NCBI GenBank assembly: GCA_018240585.1
Contig: JAFEFM010000453.1
Coordinates: 1-44,424, forward strand
Source: Pseudomonadota bacterium
Lineage (GTDB): Bacteria; Pseudomonadota; Gammaproteobacteria; Burkholderiales; Rhodocyclaceae
DNA length: 44,424 bases
Reading direction: 5' to 3'
A program made the position numbers and the translations under genes. The notes beneath the pieces were generated by a model. It saw only the letters and a program-made list of their open reading frames with translations. It was not told the origin of the DNA and made no database searches. The stretch's first letter is position 1. Each line of letters begins with the position of its first letter. Below, in pieces: positions 26,640 to 34,927 of this stretch.

Positions 26640-27226
26640 CGCAGCTGCAGGGCTCGGCACCCGAGCGTGATTCCGGCTCCGAGCCGCAGCGCGTGTTCTT
26701 CGCATTGTGGCCGGATGAGCTGGTCGCCGCTGCGCTGCACGCCTGCGCACGCCGCATCCACGCACAGACGGGCGGCCGCCTCATGCGGCGCGACAGCCTG
26801 CATCTCACCCTGGCCTTCCTCGGCGACCAGCCGCCCGAGCGCGTGGAAGCCCTGCGCGAGCTCGCCGCCACGTTGCGGGGAGAGGCCTTCGAGCTGCGGC
26901 TTGTGCGCGCCGGCGCCTGGCAACGCGGGCGCATCGTATGGGGCGGGCCGGAGGCCACGCCGCCGCCGCTGGCGGCGCTGGCCGACGGGCTGGCTGCAGC
27001 CTTGCGTGGCGAGGGTTTCGCAGTCGAGGCGCGGCCGTTTGCGGCGCATGTCACCCTGGTGCGCAATGGCCATCAGCCGCCACCGCGCGAGATCGATCTG
27101 CCGGTTTCGTGGCAGGTGGGAGATTTCGCCCTGATGCGCTCGCATCTCGGTGCGGAAGGGGCGCGCTACGAGTGCATCGGGCGCTGGCCGCTTTCCGGCG
27201 CTGATCAGGACTGCAGCGGGAGATGA
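26636..27226 (+). CDS. thpR: RNA 2',3'-cyclic 3'-phosphodiesterase (LigT/2H family)
   Basis: ThpR hydrolyses 2',3'-cyclic phosphate ends on RNA. The 196-aa 2H-phosphoesterase has the paired HxT motifs HLTLAFLG (H56) and HVTLVRNG (H138), and FFALWP near the start. Family members can also ligate tRNA halves in vitro. The ATG overlaps the ispF stop (ATGA). It ends in front of a GC-rich hairpin region shared with the convergent host-attachment gene. Confidence 0.93.
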   Translation: MTQLQGSAPERDSGSEPQRVFFALWPDELVAAALHACARRIHAQTGGRLMRRDSLHLTLAFLGDQPPERVEALRELAATLRGEAFELRLVRAGAWQRGRIVWGGPEATPPPLAALADGLAAALRGEGFAVEARPFAAHVTLVRNGHQPPPREIDLPVSWQVGDFALMRSHLGAEGARYECIGRWPLSGADQDCSGR

Positions 27227-27327
27227 AATCGGGGGCCAGGCGTGAAAGCGGGGCGCCAAGCGCCCCGCGGCTCCCAGGGGGGGCTATCGCCCGCCCCGTC
27301 GTCTCCTGATGAGAGACGTGTGAGAAA
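27227..27327. terminator. Convergent intergenic region with GC-rich hairpins
   Basis: Between thpR (plus) and the host-attachment gene (minus), a 9-bp perfect stem with a 3-nt loop spans 27248-27268 (GCGGGGCGC/GCGCCCCGC). A second G/C-run pairing (GGGGGGC with GCCCGCCCC) lies around 27279-27297. There is no T tract. The region most likely ends both transcripts. Confidence 0.45.
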
Positions 27328-27768
27328 TCAAAGAAAGATTGCGCCTGCGAGCCGTTCGCTCAGTTCGGCTTCGGTCGACTTGGTGTAGTCCTTCTCGAAC
27401 CGATCGCTGATCAGTTGCGCGGTCGGCCCATCGATCACCCCGTTGAGGATGCCCATGAACGAGGGCGGCGCAACGACGATGGCGCGCTTGAAGGCGTTGG
27501 CGGCGCGCCCTTGGTACAGCTCCTGGGCAATCTTCTGGGCAAAGACCTTCGCTTCGTGCTGCTTGGGTTCCGTTTGTGGCCGCATCGTTCCACCGCCTGT
27601 TCCGTTCGTCCCCATGCTGCCGGGGCGGTCGCTGACGAGTTCGGAATTCTTTTGCCGGCTTTCCGGGTGGATCAACTCCTTGACGAGCTGCAGGCCCTTG
27701 TTGGGGCCGAGGTTCGCATACAGCTTCGCCAGGCTGGCGTTGGCAACCAGAATCCAGGTAATGGCCAT
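27328..27768 (-). CDS. Host attachment protein family (PF10116-type)
   Basis: This 146-aa protein starts MAITWILVANASLAKLY, characteristic of the family named after an Agrobacterium protein required for attachment to host cells. A central low-complexity GTNGTGGG stretch precedes HEAKVFAQKIAQELYQG and the conserved VVAPPSFMGIL segment, then a helical C-terminus. The family has been related to bacterial release-factor-like (baeRF/VLRF1-type) domains, as I recall. No signal peptide is present, so it is probably cytosolic despite the name. GGAGGG stands before the ATG. It is monocistronic here. Confidence 0.85.
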   Translation of the reverse strand: MAITWILVANASLAKLYANLGPNKGLQLVKELIHPESRQKNSELVSDRPGSMGTNGTGGGTMRPQTEPKQHEAKVFAQKIAQELYQGRAANAFKRAIVVAPPSFMGILNGVIDGPTAQLISDRFEKDYTKSTEAELSERLAGAIFL

Positions 27769-27922
27769 GAGACACCCTCCGTTCCACATTGAGGAAAGAC
27801 ACCAGCCGCGGCCTCCCGCCGCGGGCAGCGCCAACTGAAGATTAGCCACTGCGATCCGGCCTGCCAACGAGCTTTGTTGCCGCCATGTGAAACGCCGTTG
27901 CGCGTACGGCGTGGGCACGCCG

Positions 27923-28729
27923 CTAAGCCTGTGGCGGCGCGGCCTTCCGAACACGGGCCATTTCATCGAGGCGGCGTTCGCCTGCGGCAGGATCGCTTCC
28001 GTAGAAGGCGGCAAGCTGGGCATACACGTCCGGGTGGTCCTCGGACAGGATCGCAGGGGTCTCGAAAAAGGCTTCGGAGGCGACAGCGAAGAATTCGCCT
28101 GGACTCTCCGCCGCATAAGGGTCGAGCACGGTGTCGCGCCCGGCATCGACGTCGTCGCAGAAGGCCTCGTAGGCGGACGAGAAGACGCCGGCCCAGGCCT
28201 CGCGCGACATCCCCGCGGGTAGGCGTGGAAAGCCGTCGGCGCCGCCGTTCTCCATGTCGAGCTTGTGCGCGAACTCGTGGATCACCACATTCACGCCGTC
28301 GGGGGCAAGGTGCCCGGGAAACCACGACAGCACCACCGGCCCGCCTTCCCAGGCCTCGCCCAACACCTCGTCGTCGTACTCGTGCACGACGCCATCCTCG
28401 TCCATCTCGTGGCGCGGAATGACGAAATCTCCCGGATACACGATCACGCCCACCCAACTCCGGTAGGCATCCAGTCCCTTGTTCAGGATCGGCAGGCAGG
28501 CCTGCAGCGCGATGCCGAGCAGCATTTCGTCGGTGAGCCGCAGGCCCTGCGCGCCGTGGAATTCCTTTTCCGCCAGGAAGCCGCGCGCCAGATCACGCAG
28601 GCGCAGACGCTCATCCGCACCGAGAAAGTCGAGGAAGGGCAGGGCGGCTTCGACGCGGCGCCACAGGGCGTCGGGAATGGACGGAGGCGGGCGCTTGAGG
28701 CCCAGCCATTGCTGGAGCTTGGCGAACAT
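27923..28729 (-). CDS. mtfA: MtfA-type zinc peptidase (DgsA/Mlc anti-repressor family)
   Basis: In E. coli MtfA binds the repressor Mlc and has aminopeptidase activity. The 268-aa protein has the HExxH zinc motif in VIHEFAHKLDMENG, a DEEH-free N-terminal helical region beginning MFAKLQQWLGLKRP, and typical LSWFPGHL and SPGEFFAVASEAFF segments. No mlc or ptsG gene is in the window, so its target here is unknown. It is divergent from relA across a 153-nt intergenic region in which no convincing promoter was found. Confidence 0.93.
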   Translation of the reverse strand: MFAKLQQWLGLKRPPPSIPDALWRRVEAALPFLDFLGADERLRLRDLARGFLAEKEFHGAQGLRLTDEMLLGIALQACLPILNKGLDAYRSWVGVIVYPGDFVIPRHEMDEDGVVHEYDDEVLGEAWEGGPVVLSWFPGHLAPDGVNVVIHEFAHKLDMENGGADGFPRLPAGMSREAWAGVFSSAYEAFCDDVDAGRDTVLDPYAAESPGEFFAVASEAFFETPAILSEDHPDVYAQLAAFYGSDPAAGERRLDEMARVRKAAPPQA

Positions 28730-28882
28730 CGAGACAGTGGATCGGTCGTGGAGAACGGGAAGAATCGCCGGCCGGTTTCATGTGGGAGCGGGCCTGACCG
28801 CGATCCGCTGCAGGGACTCCCCGACAGATCATCGCACGCTGTCGACGGCTGCGGCACCCCGGCGATGTGGGATAATTCGTCC

Positions 28883-31084
28883 ATGGTTTCAGTCACTCAC
28901 GCAATTTCCCAGGGCGATACCGCCGCCCCCGTCGAGCTGCTGTCCGAAGGATTGTCGGAGGTCGAAGCTGCGCGCGTCCGCGATGCGCTCGATTTCGCCG
29001 CCGAACTCTATGCCGACCGGACGCTCGGCACCGGCGAATCCACCTGGACCCATGCCGTCGGCTCCGCGCTCATCGCGGCGTCGCTCAGGCTCGACGCTGA
29101 GACGCGAATTGCCGCGCTGCTGTTTGCCGCATGCGCCTACCGCGACGACGTGCTGGAGGCAATCGAGGCCCGCTTCGGCGAGGGCGTGGCGCATCTTGTC
29201 GATGGCCTCGACCGCCTCAATGGCCTGCGTCTCGTCACCCGCATGACGGCCACCGCCACTGCGCCCGAGATCCGCGCGCAGACCGAAGTGCTGCGCAAGA
29301 TGCTGCTCGCCATGGTCGAGGATATCCGCGTCGTGCTGGTGCGGCTGGCTTCGCGCACGCAGACGCTGCGCTACTACACCGACGTCAAGGACGACGCACG
29401 TGTCGACGTGGCGCGCGAAAGCCTCGACATCTATGCGCCGCTCGCCAACCGGCTCGGTGTGTGGCAACTGAAGTGGGAACTGGAGGACCTCTCCTTCCGC
29501 TTCATCGAGCCCGAGACCTACAAGCGCATCGCGAAGATGCTCGACGAGCGCCGCGTCGAGCGCCAGGAGTTCATCGACAACGCCATCGCACGGCTGCGCC
29601 GCGAGCTGGCGGCGGTCGGCATCAGGGCCGAGATCTACGGCCGGCCCAAGCACATCTACAGCATCTACAACAAGATGCGCGCCAAGCGGCTGGATTTCTC
29701 GCAGGTCTACGACATCCGGGCGCTGCGCGTGCTGGTCGACGAGGTGAAGGACTGCTACACGGTGCTGGGCATCGTGCACCAGATCTGGCAGCCGATCAGC
29801 AAGGAGTTCGACGACTACATCACCAAGCCCAAGGGCAACAACTATCAGTCGTTGCACACCGCGGTGCTGGCGGGCGACGGCCGCGCGCTGGAGGTGCAGA
29901 TCCGCACCCACGACATGCACAAGCACGCCGAGCTGGGCGTGGCCGCGCACTGGCGCTACAAGGAAGGCGCGCACAAGGGGAGCGACTACGACGAGAAGAT
30001 CGCGCTGCTGCGCAGCCTGCTGTCGTGGCGCGACGAGGTCGCAGATTCCGCGCACTGGCTGGAGCAATACCGCCGCGCCTCGCTCGACGACACCCTGTAC
30101 GTGCTGACGCCGCAGGGCAAGGTCATCGACCTGCCGCGCGGCGCCACGCCGGTCGATTTCGCCTACCGCCTGCACACCAACCTTGGCCACCGCTGCCGCG
30201 GTGCGAAGGTGGATGGCCACCTGGTGCCCCTCAACACCCGGCTCGAGAACGGCCAGACGGTCGAGATCAACACGGTGAAGGAGGGCGGGCCGTCGCGCGA
30301 CTGGCTCGATGCGCGCCAGGGCTATGTCGCCACCTCGCGCGCGCGCAACAAGATCAAGCAGTATTTCGCCCAGTTGGACGAAGAGGAACTGCTCGCGCGC
30401 GGGCGCAGCTTCGTCACCAAGGAGATGCAGCGCGACGGCCATGCCCACGCCAACATCGACGGCCTCGCCGAGCGTATGGGCTTCAAGAACGCGGAGGCGC
30501 TGTTCCTTGCCGCCGGCCGCGGCGAAGTCGGGCCGCGCTCGGTGCAGGTGGCGCTGCGCGAAGGCAGTGCTCCGGCCGAAGTCGAGGCCGAACCGGAGAT
30601 CGTCGTCGGCCGCAGCCGCTCGGGCGACAACTCCGACAAGATCCTCATCGTCGGCGTTGGCAAGCTGATGACTTCGCTGTCGCGCTGCTGCAAGCCGGCG
30701 CCGCCCGACGCCATCGAAGGCTTCGTCACCCGCGGCCGTGGCATCTCGATCCACCGCGTGGATTGCCACGACTTCCAGCAACTCGCCCTGCGCCACCCCG
30801 AGCGGGTGATCCAGGCCGAATGGGGCGACCGCGCCTTCGACAACAAGCAGGCGGTGTATCAGGTCGATATCGCCGTCGAAGCCAGCGACCGCCAGGGCCT
30901 GCTGCGCGACATCTCCGAAGTGCTGTCGCGCGAAAAGCTCAACGTCATCGCCGTCAACACCCTCACCAAGCGCGGCACCGCCTACATGCGCTTCACCATG
31001 GAAGTGGGCGGCGTGCAGCAGATGCAGCGCGCCGTCACGCTGATCCGCGAAGTGCCTGGCGTGGTGGACGTGCAGCGGAAGTAG
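28883..31084 (+). CDS. relA: GTP pyrophosphokinase (stringent response, RelA type)
   Basis: RelA makes (p)ppGpp from ATP and GTP/GDP on stalled ribosomes. The 733-aa protein has a degenerate HD domain (ACAYRDDVLEA near 84-94 instead of HDxxED), a synthetase domain with the EFDD motif (308-311) that marks monofunctional RelA rather than RxKD of SpoT, then TGS (DTLYVLTPQGKVIDLP), a zinc-finger region with RCCKP and DC, and a C-terminal ACT domain. ATG 28883 is chosen; an ATG six codons upstream is possible. It converges on ppk1 across a 77-nt gap with weak GC hairpins. Confidence 0.96.
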   Translation: MVSVTHAISQGDTAAPVELLSEGLSEVEAARVRDALDFAAELYADRTLGTGESTWTHAVGSALIAASLRLDAETRIAALLFAACAYRDDVLEAIEARFGEGVAHLVDGLDRLNGLRLVTRMTATATAPEIRAQTEVLRKMLLAMVEDIRVVLVRLASRTQTLRYYTDVKDDARVDVARESLDIYAPLANRLGVWQLKWELEDLSFRFIEPETYKRIAKMLDERRVERQEFIDNAIARLRRELAAVGIRAEIYGRPKHIYSIYNKMRAKRLDFSQVYDIRALRVLVDEVKDCYTVLGIVHQIWQPISKEFDDYITKPKGNNYQSLHTAVLAGDGRALEVQIRTHDMHKHAELGVAAHWRYKEGAHKGSDYDEKIALLRSLLSWRDEVADSAHWLEQYRRASLDDTLYVLTPQGKVIDLPRGATPVDFAYRLHTNLGHRCRGAKVDGHLVPLNTRLENGQTVEINTVKEGGPSRDWLDARQGYVATSRARNKIKQYFAQLDEEELLARGRSFVTKEMQRDGHAHANIDGLAERMGFKNAEALFLAAGRGEVGPRSVQVALREGSAPAEVEAEPEIVVGRSRSGDNSDKILIVGVGKLMTSLSRCCKPAPPDAIEGFVTRGRGISIHRVDCHDFQQLALRHPERVIQAEWGDRAFDNKQAVYQVDIAVEASDRQGLLRDISEVLSREKLNVIAVNTLTKRGTAYMRFTMEVGGVQQMQRAVTLIREVPGVVDVQRK

Positions 31085-31161
31085 GGCTGCTCGGAAGCGG
31101 CCGGCCCGCGGCGCGGGGCCTTGAGCGGCGTAACAGGCCCTGAACGCGGCACGGTGAGGCG

Positions 31162-33243
31162 CTAAGCATGCGTCGCCAGATCATGCAACAGCGTGATCTG
31201 CGCCGCACGGCGTACCCCGCGCGCTGTCTTGCGGCGGTAGCAGCCGTTGGGCAGCATTTCCCAGGCCTGGGCGTTGTCGGCGATGTAGGGGCGCAGGCCC
31301 TCGCGGATCACTCGACGCTTGATGCGCGCGTCGAGGATCGGAAAGGCGATCTCGATGCGGCGGAAGAAGTTGCGATCCATCCAGTCGGCGCTCGACAGAT
31401 ACACCTGTTCCTCGCCGTCGGCGCGGAAGTAGAAGATGCGGTGGTGCTCGAGGAAGCGGCCGATCACCGAGCGCACGCGGATGTTGTCCGACAGGCCGGG
31501 GACGCCGGGGCGCAGGGCGCAGGGGCCGCGCACGATGAGGTCGATCTCGACCCCGGCCTGCGACGCCTCGTAGAGTGCTTCGATGGTTTCGGGTTCGAGG
31601 AGCGCGTTCATCTTGGCGATGACGCGCGCCTTGCGGCCCTCGCGCGCGACGGCCGCCTCGCGCCGGATGGCGGCCACCACCTTGGGCTGCAGCGTGAAGG
31701 GCGCCTGCCACAGGTGGCGCAGCTCGGTCGCCTGGCCAAGGCCCGTGAGCTGCTTGAACACGGTGGCGACGTCCTCGCCGATTTCCGGGCTGCTGGTGAG
31801 GAGGCCGAAGTCGGTATAAAGGCGGGTGGTGCGCGGGTGGTAGTTACCGGTGCCCAGATGCACATAGTGGCGCAGGCCGCTGTCTTCGCGCCGCACCACC
31901 ATCAGCAGCTTGGCATGCGTCTTGTAGCCGAACACGCCGTAGATGACGTGCGCGCCGACTTCTTCCAGCCGGTTTGCCCAGGTGATGTTGGCCTCCTCGT
32001 CGAAGCGGGCCATCAGCTCCAGCACGACGGTGACTTCCTTGCCCTTCTGCGCCGCGCGTACCAAGTGTTCCATCAGCACCGAGTCGGTGCCGGTGCGATA
32101 GACCGTCATCTTGATCGCCAGCACCTGCGGGTCGTCCGCGGCGGTGCGCAGCAGGTCGATCACCGGGGCGAAGCTCTGGAAGGGGTGGTGCAGCAGGATG
32201 TCCTGCCTGCGGATGGCGTCGAAGATCTCCTGCCGCTTGTCGAGGCCTTTCGGAATGCCGGGGGCGAAGGGCTGGTACTTGAGATCCGGGCGTTCGACCC
32301 AGTCGGGCACTTGCATCAGCCGCACCAGATTGACGATGCCCGGCGTGCGATAGAGGTCTCCGCGCCCGAGATGGAAATGCTCGACGAGGAAATCGGCCAT
32401 CTCCGCAGAGCAGTTGTCGGCCACTTCCAGGCGCACGGCATCGCCATAATGGCGCTGCTGCAGTTCGCCCTTCAGCGTGGTGCGCAGGTCCTTCACCTCT
32501 TCTTCATCCACGAACAGGTCGGAATTGCGCGTGACGCGGAACTGGTAGCAGCCCAGCACCTGCATCCCCGCGAACAGCTCGCCCACGTGCGCGTGCAGCA
32601 CCGACGACAGGAACACGAAGCTGTATTCCTGCTCGCAGATCTCGCGTGGCAGGCGGATCACCCGCGGCAGTGCGCGCGGCGCCTGCACGATGGCGGCGCC
32701 CGAGTCGCGGCCGAAGGCATCGAGCCCGTCCAGTTCCACCGCGAAGTTGAGGCTCTTGTTCAGCACGCGCGGGAAGGGGTGCGCCGGATCGAGCCCGATG
32801 GGCGTGAGTACTGGCATGACTTCGCGCAGGAAGTACTCGCGAATCCACTCGCGCTGGGCGTCGGTCCACAGGTTGCGGCGCAGGAAGGCGACGCCTTCCT
32901 TGTCGAGCGCAGGAAGGATGTCCTCGTTGAGCAGTGCGTACTGCTCGGCGATGAGCTTGTGCACCTCATCGCTGAGGCGCGCCAGCAGGTCGGTCGGTGC
33001 GATGCCGTCGATGCCGCCCTTGCGATCGCCGATGCGGATCTGCTCCTTGATGCCGGAGACGCGGATCTCGAAGAACTCGTCGAGGTTGCTGGAGACGATG
33101 CAGATGAAACGCAAGCGTTCGAGCAGCGGCACGGATGGGTCCGCTGCCTGCGCGAGCACCCGGCGCTGGAACTGCAGCAGCGACAGCTCGCGATTGATGA
33201 AGTGTTCGGCAGGGTATTTGATGATCTCGCTTTGCGGGCGCAT
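31162..33243 (-). CDS. ppk1: Polyphosphate kinase 1
   Basis: Ppk1 polymerises the gamma-phosphate of ATP into inorganic polyphosphate at the membrane. The product is about 693 aa from ATG 33243 (MRPQSEIIKYP), near the E. coli length of 688. It shows FINRELSLLQFQRRVL, the catalytic histidine region YGVFGYKTHAKL and YVHLGTGNYHPRTTRLYTD. Another in-frame ATG at 33285 (MSHNHLK) would add 14 residues, but it overlaps a Pho-box-like element (see findings). Neither start has a strong ribosome site. It is divergent from ppx and convergent with relA. Confidence 0.96.
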   Translation of the reverse strand: MRPQSEIIKYPAEHFINRELSLLQFQRRVLAQAADPSVPLLERLRFICIVSSNLDEFFEIRVSGIKEQIRIGDRKGGIDGIAPTDLLARLSDEVHKLIAEQYALLNEDILPALDKEGVAFLRRNLWTDAQREWIREYFLREVMPVLTPIGLDPAHPFPRVLNKSLNFAVELDGLDAFGRDSGAAIVQAPRALPRVIRLPREICEQEYSFVFLSSVLHAHVGELFAGMQVLGCYQFRVTRNSDLFVDEEEVKDLRTTLKGELQQRHYGDAVRLEVADNCSAEMADFLVEHFHLGRGDLYRTPGIVNLVRLMQVPDWVERPDLKYQPFAPGIPKGLDKRQEIFDAIRRQDILLHHPFQSFAPVIDLLRTAADDPQVLAIKMTVYRTGTDSVLMEHLVRAAQKGKEVTVVLELMARFDEEANITWANRLEEVGAHVIYGVFGYKTHAKLLMVVRREDSGLRHYVHLGTGNYHPRTTRLYTDFGLLTSSPEIGEDVATVFKQLTGLGQATELRHLWQAPFTLQPKVVAAIRREAAVAREGRKARVIAKMNALLEPETIEALYEASQAGVEIDLIVRGPCALRPGVPGLSDNIRVRSVIGRFLEHHRIFYFRADGEEQVYLSSADWMDRNFFRRIEIAFPILDARIKRRVIREGLRPYIADNAQAWEMLPNGCYRRKTARGVRRAAQITLLHDLATHA

Positions 33244-33273
33244 GCTGGGTCCGTGGGAGGAATGCTTCAAGTG

Positions 33274-33307
33274 ATTATGTGACATTTTCGTTGCGTCTTG
33301 ATGACAG
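33274..33307 (-). promoter_or_regulatory. Pho-box-like element and CATAAT before ppk1
   Basis: On the minus strand CTGTCAT (33301-33307) is followed, with 4-nt spacers, by ACGCAAC (33290-33296) and ATGTCAC (33279-33285), keeping an 11-nt period. The first and third copies resemble PhoB half-sites; the middle is poor. CATAAT (33275-33280) starts about 10 nt beyond the first pair, where a -10 box would be expected. Pho control of ppk is known in E. coli; here it is inferred. Confidence 0.3.
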
Positions 33308-33381
33308 GCGGGCAGCCGTTTCGACCCCGGCGCGACGGCATGAAAAGCATCGCCACTGCGGACGGCAGGCTGCAGCGGGGG

Positions 33382-33390
33382 TGCTAGAAT
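33382..33390 (+). promoter_or_regulatory. Extended -10 promoter element of ppx
   Basis: TGCTAGAAT carries the TG-N extension immediately before TAGAAT, a layout that can work without a -35 box. It lies 17 nt before the ppx ATG at 33407. Confidence 0.45.
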
Positions 33391-33406
33391 TCCCGGCCTT
33401 AGCGCG

Positions 33407-34921
33407 ATGCACCGTCCGAACATGATGCGAGATCTGATTGCCGCTATCGACCTGGGTTCCAACAGCTTCCGGCTTCAGGTCGGTCGCATCGTCAATGACC
33501 AGATCTACCCGCTCGATGGCCTGAAGGAGCCGGTGCGCCTGGCGGCGGGCCTGTCGCCGGAAAAGTGGCTGGATATGGCCGCCCAGCAGCGCGGCGTGAC
33601 CGCGCTGCAGCGTTTTCACGAGCGTCTGCACGATTTCAAGCCCGACGGGGTGCGTGCGGTGGCCACCAACACTTTGCGCGTGGCCAAGAACGCGGCCGAA
33701 TTCCTGATCCGGGCCGAGGCCGCGCTCGGCTTCCCGATCGAGGTGATCGCGGGACGGGAGGAGGCGCGCCTGATCTATGTCGGCGTGGCGCATACCTTGC
33801 CCGATCCGCATCGCCAGCAACTGGTGGTGGACATCGGTGGTGGTTCGACCGAGCTCATCATTGGCAAGAGCTTCGAGCCGCTGCAGCTCGAATCCTTGTA
33901 CATGGGGTGCGTCGGCTACAGCCTGCGCTACTTTCCGGACGGCCGCATCGACAAGCGCGGGCTGAAGGAGGCAGAACTGGCCGCGCGGCGCGAATTGCAG
34001 ACCATCGGCCAGGCGTATCGCGAAACCGGCTGGGAGGAAGCGGTGGGCTCCAGTGGCTCGGCCAAGGCGATTGCCGAGGTGCTGGAGCAGAACGGACTGT
34101 CACCGCGGGGGATCACCCGCGACGGCCTCGAGCGGCTGAAGGCGATGCTGCTGAAGGCGGGAAACGTCGGCAACCTGAATCTGGCGGGATTGAAGGGCGA
34201 CCGCTTGCCGGTGTTCCTCGGCGGATTCGCGATCATGAGCGCGGTGTTCAAGGAACTCGATCTCGAGCAGATGGTTTTTTCCGACGGCGCGCTGCGGCTC
34301 GGCGTGCTGTATGACCTGCTGGGGCGCTATCACCATCATGATCTGCGCGATGCCACGGTGCAGGCCTTCGTGCGGCGCTACGGCGTCGATGTGCGCCAGG
34401 CCGAACAGGTGGCAGATACCGCCTGTCATCTGCTGGTCCAGGTGGCACCGGAGACCGCGGCAAAGGGCAGCGACGACCGCCGCTTCCTGCGCTGGGCGGC
34501 GCTGCTGCACGAGATCGGCATCTCGGTCGCGCATTCCAGCTATCACAAGCACAGTGCCTACATCCTGGCCAATGCGGACATGCCGGGTTTTTCGCGCATG
34601 GACCAGGGACGCCTTGCGCGCCTGGTGCTCGCGCACCGCGGCAAGCTGGAGCGGGTCGGCGGAATCGATCCGGCGAGCCCGGACTGGCTGCTGATCGCCT
34701 GCCTGCGCCTGGCAGTGGTGGTGCATCGGGCGCGCGACGCGCGCGGCATTCCGCCCATCACGCTGGCACGCGAGGGCCGCGGGTTCTCGGTGAACACGTC
34801 CGCCGGCTGGCTGCAGAAGTTGCCGCTGACCGCAGCGGCGCTCGACGAGGAGCAGCGGCAGTGGATTTCGCTGGGGCGCGGCCTCTACGTGCGCGCGCTG
34901 ACCGCGCGCAGCGCCGCCTGA
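33407..34921 (+). CDS. ppx: Exopolyphosphatase (Ppx/GppA family)
   Basis: Ppx releases terminal phosphate from polyphosphate. The 504-aa protein has the ASKHA-type start AAIDLGSNSFRLQ, the phosphate-binding VVDIGGGSTELIIG, and a C-terminal HD-like domain (LLHEIGISVAHSSYHKHSAYIL). Length favours Ppx over GppA, but the two cannot be separated by eye; GppA also hydrolyses pppGpp. Starts at 33407, 33422 or 33425 are possible (MHRPNMMRDL). It lies 6 nt before the Mla operon and so may share its transcript; it is divergent from ppk1. Confidence 0.92.
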   Translation: MHRPNMMRDLIAAIDLGSNSFRLQVGRIVNDQIYPLDGLKEPVRLAAGLSPEKWLDMAAQQRGVTALQRFHERLHDFKPDGVRAVATNTLRVAKNAAEFLIRAEAALGFPIEVIAGREEARLIYVGVAHTLPDPHRQQLVVDIGGGSTELIIGKSFEPLQLESLYMGCVGYSLRYFPDGRIDKRGLKEAELAARRELQTIGQAYRETGWEEAVGSSGSAKAIAEVLEQNGLSPRGITRDGLERLKAMLLKAGNVGNLNLAGLKGDRLPVFLGGFAIMSAVFKELDLEQMVFSDGALRLGVLYDLLGRYHHHDLRDATVQAFVRRYGVDVRQAEQVADTACHLLVQVAPETAAKGSDDRRFLRWAALLHEIGISVAHSSYHKHSAYILANADMPGFSRMDQGRLARLVLAHRGKLERVGGIDPASPDWLLIACLRLAVVVHRARDARGIPPITLAREGRGFSVNTSAGWLQKLPLTAAALDEEQRQWISLGRGLYVRALTARSAA

Positions 34922-34927
34922 TCTCCG

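Noticed and set aside
28889..30796. 635-aa open frame opposite relA
   Set aside because: Lies entirely in relA antisense, rich in Gln/Arg/His and without domain features.
29131..31143. 670-aa plus-strand frame inside relA
   Set aside because: Alternate frame of relA; the domains lie in the other frame.
31085..31161. Intrinsic terminator between relA and ppk1
   Set aside because: GC-rich pairing (GGCCC/GGGCC around 31103-31120) is imperfect and has no T tract on either strand.
31168..33282. 704-aa open frame opposite ppk1
   Set aside because: Antisense shadow of ppk1; the ppk1 frame has full family motifs.
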